Assembly: GCA_020629415.1 (NCBI GenBank)
Contig: JAHDDL010000002.1
Location: forward strand, 120,792-184,791
Direction: 5' to 3'
DNA: 64,000 nucleotides
Source of the DNA: Maribacter sp.
GTDB taxonomy: Bacteria > Bacteroidota > Bacteroidia > Flavobacteriales > Flavobacteriaceae
Part shown: positions 36,157 to 43,680 of the stretch, piece after piece
Numbering within the stretch: position 1 is the first letter of the stretch
Layout of the letters: each line of letters starts with the position of its first letter
Notes under the pieces: generated by a model
The model's input: the letters and a program-made list of their open reading frames with translations, nothing else
Database searches by the model: none
Told to the model about the DNA's origin: nothing
Position numbers and translations under genes: made by a program

Positions 36157-36717
36157 ATGATAGCATTAAAGCCAACTAAAGGAAAATTACTTGTAGCAGA
36201 ACCATCTTTAACAGGAGATGTTTCTTTTAACAGGTCTGTTGTTTTGTTAGCAGAACACAGCAATGAAGGTTCTGTTGGTTTTATTTTAAATAAACCATTG
36301 GAATACCATATTAACGAGCTTGTAACCGAAATTGAAATTCCCTTTCAAGTATATAATGGTGGTCCAGTAGAACAGGACAATCTATATTTTATTCATAAAG
36401 TACCCCACTTAATAGATAACAGCGTAGAAATATCCGATGGTATATATTGGGGCGGTGATTTTGAAACCACGGTAGAGCTCATTAACAAAGAAATTATTTC
36501 TGAAAATGATATTAGGTTCTTTTTAGGATACTCTGGTTGGTCTTCTTTACAGTTAGATGAAGAACTAACGTCCAAATCATGGATCGTTGTAGAAAACGAG
36601 CATGAAAGCAGAATTATTCAAAAAGCTGCCAAGGCAATTTGGAAAGAAAATATGATTCAGTTAGGTGGCGACTATTTATTGTGGTCTAATGCACCGGAAA
36701 ATCCTAGTTTAAACTAA
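36157..36717 (+). CDS. YqgE/AlgH family protein
   Basis: 186 residues, full length: GKLLVAEPSLTGDVSFNRSVVLLAEHS, VGFILNKPL, YNGGPVEQDNLYFIH and RFFLGYSGWSSLQLDEEL are the family landmarks. The biochemical role is unsettled (linked to alginate regulation in Pseudomonas). Its stop overlaps the convergent aminotransferase stop by four bases. Confidence 0.92.
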   Translation: MIALKPTKGKLLVAEPSLTGDVSFNRSVVLLAEHSNEGSVGFILNKPLEYHINELVTEIEIPFQVYNGGPVEQDNLYFIHKVPHLIDNSVEISDGIYWGGDFETTVELINKEIISENDIRFFLGYSGWSSLQLDEELTSKSWIVVENEHESRIIQKAAKAIWKENMIQLGGDYLLWSNAPENPSLN

Positions 36718-37571
36718 ACGCTTTTAGTCAAGGACATTCTAGCTGCAGCATTTAATTTACCGATCAAGTTTTTTGCAGTTACGTTCACAAAATCTTTCTT
36801 TCTATATTTTGTTACAGAAATAATACCTTCAATATTATTTACAATAAACAACTCATCTGCTTTTTGAAGTTCAAAAGGTGAGATACTTTCTTCTAAAAAT
36901 TCAAAATCATTGAGTTTAGATACGATGTCAATAAGCTTTTTTCTTAAAATACTGTTTACACAACCATCCGTAACCGGTGCTGTTTTAATTTGATTTCCCT
37001 TTACAACGAACAAATTGCCATTTAAGGACTCTATAACCTGCTTTCTTTCGTTTAGCAGCAAACAATCTCGATAATCGTTTTCTTGGGCATAAACAGCCCC
37101 TACAACGTTTACTATCTTATTATTGGTATCCAAATTAGAGAGCATACTAGAATTCTTATAGAAATCTTTATATAGCTCAACTTCATAGGCTTGATCATTT
37201 AAAATAAAAAATGGATCAGCCAAAGTTTTATGGGTAATGAAGTAAGAAATACTATTATCGGATTTAGAAAAATCGTTACTACTATTTCTAAAAACAGTAA
37301 ATTTTATTTGTTTTGCTTCCTTTAGTTCACCTTCAGAAATAGACTTTAAAATTTCTTGTTCCATGAACTCCATAGTAAAGTTCATAGGTATATCCATTCT
37401 CAAAATTCTCATGGACGACATTAGGCGCAGATAATGGTCTTCCAAAAAAATTATATCACCGTTTAGAACACGTAACTCCTCAAAAACCGCATCGCCAAGC
37501 TGTACCCCCCTATTCTTCTCATTCAAAAAAGAGGTATCATCATCAAGAAGAGATCCATTAAAATTGAACAT
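36714..37571 (-). CDS. Class IV aminotransferase-fold PLP enzyme (PabC-like)
   Basis: 285 residues, D-amino acid/branched-chain aminotransferase-like fold. NRGVQLGDAVFEELRVLNG and EDHYLRLMSSMRIL are typical of the N-terminal domain. The PLP lysine is in DTNNKIVNVVGA, followed by CLLLNERKQVIESLNGNLF and the TAPVTDGCVNSILRK phosphate region. Size and motifs suit 4-amino-4-deoxychorismate lyase (folate branch), but no pabA/B is near, so the substrate is not assigned. A terminator-like hairpin ends immediately before the ATG. Confidence 0.85.
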   Translation of the reverse strand: MFNFNGSLLDDDTSFLNEKNRGVQLGDAVFEELRVLNGDIIFLEDHYLRLMSSMRILRMDIPMNFTMEFMEQEILKSISEGELKEAKQIKFTVFRNSSNDFSKSDNSISYFITHKTLADPFFILNDQAYEVELYKDFYKNSSMLSNLDTNNKIVNVVGAVYAQENDYRDCLLLNERKQVIESLNGNLFVVKGNQIKTAPVTDGCVNSILRKKLIDIVSKLNDFEFLEESISPFELQKADELFIVNNIEGIISVTKYRKKDFVNVTAKNLIGKLNAAARMSLTKSV

Positions 37572-37597
37572 AAAAAAAGCCTTAAAAAATTAAGGCT
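37572..37597 (-). terminator. Hairpin with T-run touching the aminotransferase start codon
   Basis: On the minus strand AGCCTTAA (37597-37590), TTTT loop, TTAAGGCT (37585-37578), then six T (37577-37572) and the ATG at 37571. It terminates the upstream START-like gene but lies wholly within the aminotransferase leader. Confidence 0.8.
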
Positions 37598-37623
37598 CAA
37601 AGAGACTGTAAATAAGCATATTT

Positions 37624-38007
37624 TTATGATGATCCCAGTACCTGTTTTAAATCAGATACTTGATTGGTCCAAAGCATTTTAGATTCGTCAACTTCGTCCT
37701 CTTCGGCAAAATCTGTTATGAACAACGATACATCTTTAGTAATTTCATCAACAATAATCTTCATTTCAAAAAAGCTATCATCTTCTGCTTCATCCCAAGC
37801 AAAACGTACAAATTCGTCTGTTTTTCTTTTTAGTAATTTGGCTTCTTCTTCAGCTCCGTCCCATATAAATGTAAACTTTTCCCCTCTAGAGTTCACATTA
37901 TCCGCAAACCACTCCGATAGTCCAGAAGGTGTTGCCAAATATTGATATAACATCTGTGGGGAAGACTGAATTACAAACTCTATTTCAAATTTTATTTTAT
38001 CGCTCAT
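37624..38007 (-). CDS. START-like domain protein (SRPBCC superfamily)
   Basis: About 127 residues (MSDKIKFE..); an in-frame ATG two codons earlier is an equal option. IQSSPQMLYQYLATPSGLSEWFADNV is the helix-grip N-terminus, and alternating acidic strands and a C-terminal helix (SKMLWTNQVSDLKQVLGS) follow. The family is small, cytosolic and of unknown ligand; similar genes occur throughout Bacteroidota. It is followed by the hairpin that abuts the aminotransferase start. Confidence 0.85.
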   Translation of the reverse strand: MSDKIKFEIEFVIQSSPQMLYQYLATPSGLSEWFADNVNSRGEKFTFIWDGAEEEAKLLKRKTDEFVRFAWDEAEDDSFFEMKIIVDEITKDVSLFITDFAEEDEVDESKMLWTNQVSDLKQVLGSS

Positions 38008-38094
38008 GTTCATGCTACTTTAATACGGGCAATATATATATTTCTAAATGATAAAAAAATAAATGACCAGTATTATTTTTTTAATCAACTTTTG

Positions 38095-38125
38095 TTGAAG
38101 AACAAATAAATTACCACTATATTTG
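38095..38125 (+). promoter_or_regulatory. Promoter of tRNA-Met
   Basis: TTG (38095-38097), a 20-base spacer and TATATTTG (38118-38125), 20 bases before the mature tRNA 5' end. Confidence 0.72.
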
Positions 38126-38145
38126 CAGCCGTTTAAAAATAATAC

Positions 38146-38219
38146 GGCGAGGTAGCTCAGTTGGTTAGAGCGTCGGATTCATAACCCGGAGGTCGGGGGA
38201 TCGTGCCCCCCTCTCGCTA
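38146..38219 (+). tRNA. tRNA-Met (CAT)
   Basis: 74-base cloverleaf: acceptor GGCGAGG/TCTCGCT with G-U at 1-72 and 7-66, D arm GCTC..GAGC, anticodon loop TTCATAA (CAT), T stem GGGGG/CCCCC. The A31-C39 pair at the base of the anticodon stem is a mismatch. The T loop is ATCGTGC in place of the usual TTCRANN: U54 is A and A58 is U. The stem lacks the three G-C pairs of initiator tRNA, so I call it elongator; a lysidine-modified Ile tRNA is less likely. No encoded CCA. Confidence 0.9.
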
Positions 38220-38239
38220 CAGAATAACAGGCACATTAT

Positions 38240-38272
38240 AAACGGTTTAACTTAAGTTAGACCGTTTTTTTT
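38240..38272 (+). terminator. Terminator of tRNA-Met
   Basis: AAACGGTTTAAC - TTAA - GTTAGACCGTTT (one U-G pair) followed by T to 38272. Confidence 0.88.
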
Positions 38273-38389
38273 ATGCCAAATTTATAAGTATATCTGTGAT
38301 TTATAATTCATTAAGACAAGAGGTCGTTAAACTTTTGTACCGACTAAACCTTTGCGATAAAACTGCCTATTTGTAATAAAACTGAAAAA

Positions 38390-39013
38390 TTATTTAATTA
38401 GCAGATAAATAAAATTACCTATTGCAACCACTCCCGTTAAGCATCCTAAAATAAAATCCATTCTAGAGGCAATAAAATCCAATCTATTTTCAATTCTTTT
38501 TGCTATGATTGCGTAAAGAGAATACAGGGTAAAAGAGCCTATTGTAGAACCAATTGAAAAATAAAGTGCATTTACAAAACTATACTCAAAATATTTAAAT
38601 GCGATGGATAGCGAAATAAATGTAAAATAAAACGGTATTGCCATCATATTCAGCAAGGACATCATTACACCATAGAAATACGATTTGGATTTTGGAATTT
38701 CTTTTTCAGGTACTTTTTCTTTGGATTGAAAATGAACTCTAAAAAAATTAATGGAGAGAAGAAAAAGTATACCTGTACCAATTTGTTGAATTAAAGTAAT
38801 GTATTCAGAATTCTTCATTAGAACATTAGCCAAATATGCTCCTAAATTTGCTTGAAAGAATAGTACCGTAGCGTAACCTGCAATAATGTACAACGCGGCT
38901 TTAATGCCATTTCTTAAGCTATACTTTACCACCGTTAAATTCAAAAAACTAGGTGTAATACTACCTAAAGAGGCAATTAAAAAACCAATTAGCACGTAAA
39001 CAAGAGCATTCAT
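38390..39013 (-). CDS. LysE-type translocator family membrane protein
   Basis: 207 residues with six predicted helices. The N-terminal VYVLIGFLIASLGSITPSF is the LysE-like first helix (family pattern G..PGP, here GSITPSF). A charged loop (HFQSKEKVPEKEIPKSKS) splits the two halves. LysE/RhtB members export amino acids; the degenerate first-helix motif leaves the substrate open. Stands alone, with AT-rich spacers of 170 and 296 bases. Confidence 0.75.
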   Translation of the reverse strand: MNALVYVLIGFLIASLGSITPSFLNLTVVKYSLRNGIKAALYIIAGYATVLFFQANLGAYLANVLMKNSEYITLIQQIGTGILFLLSINFFRVHFQSKEKVPEKEIPKSKSYFYGVMMSLLNMMAIPFYFTFISLSIAFKYFEYSFVNALYFSIGSTIGSFTLYSLYAIIAKRIENRLDFIASRMDFILGCLTGVVAIGNFIYLLIK

Positions 39014-39309
39014 AAACTATATATTCTATTTCAATGACAAATAAAAACATAAACGCGCACAGTAGTTGATACATTACCCGTTAATTCTAACTCTTAAAAT
39101 TATACCACTAAACATAACGGAAGTTTATTACAATACTATAGTTACTTACAGCTGTAGAATATTATAGAAACTAAAAGAAAAGAATTAATAAACGGCAACA
39201 TAGCTTTCTGGTCGCAGAACGTAGCCTAATGGCTTATAGATGAACATAGATTTATATCCACATTAACAATTTATTTATCAGTAAAAAAATTGCAAAGAGT
39301 AATAGTGGG

Positions 39310-40371
39310 TTAGGAATTCTCTTCCTTGATCTGGCTTTTTGCATTTTTTATTTCCTGTGCAGAAGCTTTTGGCAATTCTTGCTCAGAGGATAATCTAGGT
39401 TCATAAGTGAACTCTGTGAAAAAAGGAAAATGGTCAGAACCTATATCGTCACCCACCTGAATATCTTTTACCCTAAATGCCGCAGATGAAAAAACATGAT
39501 CCAAAGGCCATCTCATTATATAGCTTTTGGCATTATAAGTATTGTACAGACCTCTACCTTTTCTTGAATCAAGCAAACCACTTACCCTTTGAAAAAGCTT
39601 AGTTGTTTCGGACCAGGCAACATCATTAAAATCGCCCATAACAATAACTGGATATTCTGATTCTCTTGTCATTAGAGCTATTTTCATCATCTCCGCATCT
39701 CGGTCCACTGATGAGGGGTTGTGTTGGGGAGTGGGCGGAGCAGGATGTATTGCAAAAACTTGAATAGTGTCTTTAGAAGGCAACACCAACTTGGTATGTA
39801 TGGAAGGTATGGTATCTTCAACAATATATTTTACTTTGGGGTTCAACAACTCAAATTTTGAGTAAAGCAACATGCCATAGGTATTATCTAAAGGTACTTC
39901 AACCTTAAATTTATAAGTATTACTAAAATGTTCATTTAATTTTATAATCCAAGATTGATCAGTTTCGGTAAATAATAATACATCCGCCTCTTTATCTACA
40001 GCATCTTTAATCAGTAGATTTTTTTTCTTATTCTTTTGTAAAACATTAGCTGCGTAAATAGAAATACTTGTTTTGGCATTTTTGCTACCCTCATGTATTT
40101 CATATGCCGCTAAAGGAGTATATGTGTAAATTTTTTGAAATTGAACCGTAATACAGATCAATAATGATATGATAAAAGCTTGGTCTATTCTATTTTTTAT
40201 TTCAAACCTAAAGAAATAGGTTAAAAATGCACTGACGGTTAAAACCGTAAGTTGAAGATGGGGAAAATCAAACACCCGTACCACCCATGTATTAAGAGGT
40301 ATATACGGAAAAATTGTTAGAACAATTGCGATAAGTGCGAAGCCTCGCAGAAAGAGTTTTAATTTTGACAT
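39310..40371 (-). CDS. Membrane-anchored endonuclease/exonuclease/phosphatase-family protein
   Basis: 353 residues. Three N-terminal membrane helices (about 5-75) are followed by an EEP-fold catalytic domain: VLLFTETDQSW (metal Glu), IVMGDFNDVAWSETT (catalytic Asp-Asn), YIMRWPLDHVFSS, and GSDHFPFFTEF (Asp-His). The domain should face the periplasm. Relatives cut DNA, phosphoinositides or other phosphodiesters, and many are simply annotated EEP family. It has a Lys-rich C-terminal tail (AQEIKNAKSQIKEENS). Confidence 0.88.
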   Translation of the reverse strand: MSKLKLFLRGFALIAIVLTIFPYIPLNTWVVRVFDFPHLQLTVLTVSAFLTYFFRFEIKNRIDQAFIISLLICITVQFQKIYTYTPLAAYEIHEGSKNAKTSISIYAANVLQKNKKKNLLIKDAVDKEADVLLFTETDQSWIIKLNEHFSNTYKFKVEVPLDNTYGMLLYSKFELLNPKVKYIVEDTIPSIHTKLVLPSKDTIQVFAIHPAPPTPQHNPSSVDRDAEMMKIALMTRESEYPVIVMGDFNDVAWSETTKLFQRVSGLLDSRKGRGLYNTYNAKSYIMRWPLDHVFSSAAFRVKDIQVGDDIGSDHFPFFTEFTYEPRLSSEQELPKASAQEIKNAKSQIKEENS

Positions 40372-40512
40372 TAGTAAAAAGAACCTGTTAGAGCTAATAT
40401 TGATTATTGCTCCACAAGGTATGTAAACTAACTTCCATCTTTTACTTCAATAAAATGGAATATTAACACACTACAATTATAATTTCAGAAAACAACTTAG
40501 ATCTAAAATCAA

Positions 40513-41292
40513 TTATAAATTTAAAGTGAACCCGAAACTTACATTGGAGGAGCGGTTATCTTCCAATTCAGAATTAAAATTGATAACCGAGTAATTATAG
40601 AGTGCAGAAAAAGAAACTCTTTTGGTCAGTGGCATTTGTGCTTTAAACTGGCTTAAAATTCTATGATTGCTTATGTTATTGTACAATGGCTGAAAATACA
40701 ATGTACCCGTGACATCTAAATTATACTTCTTAAAATTTTGGTTCAATGAGATATAACTACTGTTTCTATGGTTATAGAACTTCTGACCTGTATCATCAAC
40801 AACCTCAATTTCATATATGTATGAATTACCAAAATACACAAGAGAACCACTTTTTGATAATAATTTTAGACGTAGCCCTAGACCCAATAAATTTCTTTCG
40901 GATATAGTTAGTTTCTGATTATTTTGATTTTGCACAAATGCTTCAAAACGAAATACTTCGGTCAATTTCTGATTAAATCTAGCATGTAAAAAATATGAAT
41001 TTTGAAAATCTTCATCTTTGGATCTTATCAAATTCACATTACCAATAAAAAAGTAAATACTTTTAAGGTTCTTAGACTTTAACTGAGTAGTAAGGTTAGA
41101 CCCAATTTGTAGAATGTACTCTCCATTGTTATCCGTATAATTGAACAAAAGATCACTGCTTAATACAAATCTTATAGAATCTGTATGCATACGTTTAGAT
41201 TCAATGTTTACTAGTTGTCCATTTACCGAATATGCTAGAATAAATATTGAAAAAAAACAGATGTACCTGCAAAAATCAAAAGTCAGTTTCAT
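40513..41292 (-). CDS. Outer-membrane beta-barrel protein (DUF481-like)
   Basis: About 259 residues from ATG 41292, giving a signal peptide ending YSVNGQ. The rest is alternating beta strands with aromatic ends (SIYFFIGNVNLIRSKD, VFRFEAFVQNQNNQK, SLVYFGNSYIYEIEV, NVSFGFTLNL at the C-terminus), as in 10-12-strand barrels such as DUF481. C-terminal Leu rather than Phe. No fused domain; ligand unknown. Transcribed in the same direction as the EEP gene, 141 bases away. Confidence 0.72.
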   Translation of the reverse strand: MKLTFDFCRYICFFSIFILAYSVNGQLVNIESKRMHTDSIRFVLSSDLLFNYTDNNGEYILQIGSNLTTQLKSKNLKSIYFFIGNVNLIRSKDEDFQNSYFLHARFNQKLTEVFRFEAFVQNQNNQKLTISERNLLGLGLRLKLLSKSGSLVYFGNSYIYEIEVVDDTGQKFYNHRNSSYISLNQNFKKYNLDVTGTLYFQPLYNNISNHRILSQFKAQMPLTKRVSFSALYNYSVINFNSELEDNRSSNVSFGFTLNL

Positions 41293-41785
41293 ATAAAAAG
41301 TCACAATTTTTTCCTTGTGCAAAACTATCGCTAAATACTTTCTCTGAAAAACTTTAGAAATTCGGTTTTCTTTTACTTACTTAACATTTTAATTCAAAAC
41401 CATATTCTTAAAACGAAGTTAGCATTATAGTCTGTACCTATATTTTCCTCTACTGCACAATGTATACAAACAGCATCCACCCTATTCGTATAAAAACATC
41501 TTACGTTATCTTGTAACCTTTATTGCTGTAAACAGATATCATTATTGGCAATGATCTTTTATTGTACAAATCATTCACTTTCATTAAAATGTGGCACTTT
41601 ACTATATTAAACCTTAGAATAGTATAGCGGTACATCTCATTTACAAAGCAACTTCTAAATCCGCAGTGAAAGCATATCAACAAATACCGTATAATTTAAA
41701 ATACCCTTAGCATCATCATTCAATTACCAGTAAATGAGGAAATAAACATGTATTTTCACTATTAATTACGACCAGTTGTCTGTCA
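41293..41785. other. 493-base intergenic region, AT-rich
   Basis: Lies between divergent genes (DUF481-like barrel and DUF3095). I see no convincing ORF: the only one of note, on the minus strand at 41501-41683, is a 60-residue frame without family features. No tRNA and no strong hairpin with T tract. Probably holds the two divergent promoters. Confidence 0.5.
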
Positions 41786-42949
41786 ATGAAAAACACAAAA
41801 TTTTATAACGAGCTAAAAATATCAAAAAAGCCGTTGGCAGAACTTTTCGCGAACGAGTCTAATTTTTTAGAAGTGCCGCAATCCTGGCATGTAGTCGTCG
41901 TAGATATACAAAATTCTACCCGTGCGGTAATAAATGGTAACCATCACGAAGTTAACTTAACAGCTACAGGCAGTATTATTTCGGTTTTGAACACCGTTCG
42001 TAAATTTAAGCAGAATATAGAAATTCCATATTTTTTTGGTGGTGACGGCGCCACTTTTCTTATACCGGATAGTTTATTGAACAGAGTAATAAACGTATTA
42101 CGCAATTACAGTATTCATATTAAAAGAAAAACCAAACTGATTTTGCGGGTGGGCCATGTACCTGTGAAACACCTACTAGCCAAACAATGTCAATTGAAAA
42201 TTGCCAAGCATCAACTAACCCAAAAATTGGCAATTCCCATTATACTTGGAAACGGCTTACATAAAGCTGAAGAAATGATCAAAGCCAATTTCAAGGAGCT
42301 ATCAAACACGGAATTCAATGAAAGTTTATTGAATTTAGAAGGTATGGAGTGTAGATGGGAAGAAGTGAACCCGGAGCAAAACAAAGCTAAAGTGGTTTGT
42401 TTATTACTAGATGCCGTCGAAGAAAAAGCCCAGCAAGATGTTTATAGGCAAGTACTTACCAAAATGGATGACATCTTTGGCACTTTTACCGATCGGCAAC
42501 CTATAAAAAGTGAAAAGCTTAAACTGGATGCCAGCTTAAACAAAATTTGGGAAGAGATGAAGATAAGCCTAGCACGTAAAAATTGGCTCTACATCATTAA
42601 AAATTGGATAAAGACCAATATTGGCCATGCGTACTTTAGCCTGTCTAAAAGTGGAAAACAGTACTTAAAGCAAATAGGTCAACTGTCACATTCCTTTATG
42701 TTAGACGGTATGATCAATACCATTTTTACCGCAGATCAGGATAAAATAGATGTATTTATAGATTTTCTGAACCAATTGGAAAGCGAACATAAGATAATAT
42801 ACGGCATTCATATTACACACGCATCGGTTATGTCTTGCTATGTACTTGACAGAAAAACAAGTCACTCCCATTTTGTAGACGGAACCGAAGGCGGTTATAC
42901 ATCTGCGGCCAAAATGCTTAAGGTAAAGCGAAAGGCCAACGCTCTATAA
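41786..42949 (+). CDS. DUF3095 family protein (nucleotide-cyclase-like fold)
   Basis: 387 residues, cytosolic. The N-terminal 200 residues carry a cyclase-like pattern: HVVVVDIQNSTRAVING (first metal Asp, as in DI..ST of class III cyclases) and YFFGGDGATFLIP (GGDG, at the place of GGDEF). The C-terminal half has AYFSLSKSGKQYLKQIGQLSHS and GIHITHASVMSCYVLDRKTSHSHFVDGTEGGYT. DUF3095 proteins have no established product. Whether it makes or binds a cyclic nucleotide is open. Confidence 0.85.
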   Translation: MKNTKFYNELKISKKPLAELFANESNFLEVPQSWHVVVVDIQNSTRAVINGNHHEVNLTATGSIISVLNTVRKFKQNIEIPYFFGGDGATFLIPDSLLNRVINVLRNYSIHIKRKTKLILRVGHVPVKHLLAKQCQLKIAKHQLTQKLAIPIILGNGLHKAEEMIKANFKELSNTEFNESLLNLEGMECRWEEVNPEQNKAKVVCLLLDAVEEKAQQDVYRQVLTKMDDIFGTFTDRQPIKSEKLKLDASLNKIWEEMKISLARKNWLYIIKNWIKTNIGHAYFSLSKSGKQYLKQIGQLSHSFMLDGMINTIFTADQDKIDVFIDFLNQLESEHKIIYGIHITHASVMSCYVLDRKTSHSHFVDGTEGGYTSAAKMLKVKRKANAL

Positions 42950-43081
42950 ATTTTTCCCTAAAAAAGAGTTTTAGGCAATTAGCTATCATTTTTATAAGGT
43001 CAATTAATATAATATTAGAGCAAATCTATGTCTGTTGATGTGGGTAACTTGCTGACATTGATAATATAAAAGCATATACAA

Positions 43082-43426
43082 ATGATAACAGAAGATAAAA
43101 GTATTCATAAAACTAAAAGCACTGGCGGATTAGAAAATGAAACACAACAAAACAAAGGTGTTTTCTTAAAAGAAAATGTCAACGAAACATCAACAAAACC
43201 AGTAAATAATGGCGGAGTAGCCACGGCAAAATATGATTTACATTTAGAAAAGCAGTGGTTAGCGGTACGAGATGAATATTTCTCCAATTTTCCTGAAACG
43301 CAAGATATTGATAGTAATGGAGAGCAAGACGTCGTAGAGGCTTTAATCAGTAATATTGCTAAAAGAAGGCAAAAAAGCGAACAAGAAATCCATGATGAAA
43401 TCATGAACTGGAACATATCTAAATAG
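43082..43426 (+). CDS. Hypothetical hydrophilic protein
   Basis: 114 residues, no membrane segment and no signal. The first 55 are polar and low-complexity (STGGLENETQQNKGVFLKEN). The second half (LEKQWLAVRDEYFSNFPETQDIDSN and ISNIAKRRQKSEQEIHDEIMNW) looks like a small helical domain. Two bases before the next small gene. I do not recognise it; pairing with a stress-type membrane peptide suggests a stress or envelope setting. Confidence 0.7.
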   Translation: MITEDKSIHKTKSTGGLENETQQNKGVFLKENVNETSTKPVNNGGVATAKYDLHLEKQWLAVRDEYFSNFPETQDIDSNGEQDVVEALISNIAKRRQKSEQEIHDEIMNWNISK

Positions 43427-43428
43427 CC

Positions 43429-43587
43429 ATGAAAAAGATAATATATATTTTGGTTGCTGCACTGGTCATAAGTTGGGTTTTAGGCTTTATTGTTTTTAAG
43501 GTAATGGGAGCGTTAATACATCTACTACTTTTGTTGGCCGTAGTTCTTTTGGTTTACAATTGGTTAAGTAACAAGACCACAACGTAA
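43429..43587 (+). CDS. Small two-helix membrane protein (lmo0937-like)
   Basis: 52 residues, ATG two bases after the previous stop: MKKIIYILVAALVISWVLG, a short turn with KVMG, then LIHLLLLLAVVLLVYNWL and the tail SNKTTT. Pattern and size match the lmo0937/DUF5670 family, tiny membrane proteins common in stress regulons. No function established. Confidence 0.8.
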   Translation: MKKIIYILVAALVISWVLGFIVFKVMGALIHLLLLLAVVLLVYNWLSNKTTT

Positions 43588-43652
43588 AACTGAAATACTG
43601 CTAGTAGCGCTATAAATTTTTAATGTACTTGGTAATAAGCATGATAACTTAT

Positions 43653-43678
43653 TACTAGTTTTGCTTTTAAAACTAGTA
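43653..43678. promoter_or_regulatory. Perfect 10-bp inverted repeat before the ABC-F gene
   Basis: TACTAGTTTT (43653-43662), GCTTTT, AAAACTAGTA (43669-43678); the ATG follows at 43681. A TAGTTTTG -7-like element (43656-43663) lies inside the left arm. It could be an operator over the promoter or a hairpin in the leader. Confidence 0.55.
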
Positions 43679-43680
43679 GC

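Noticed and set aside
41501..41683. 60-residue minus-strand ORF in the 41.3-41.8 kb gap
   Set aside because: No signal, no family pattern and poor context; chance ORF in AT-rich DNA.
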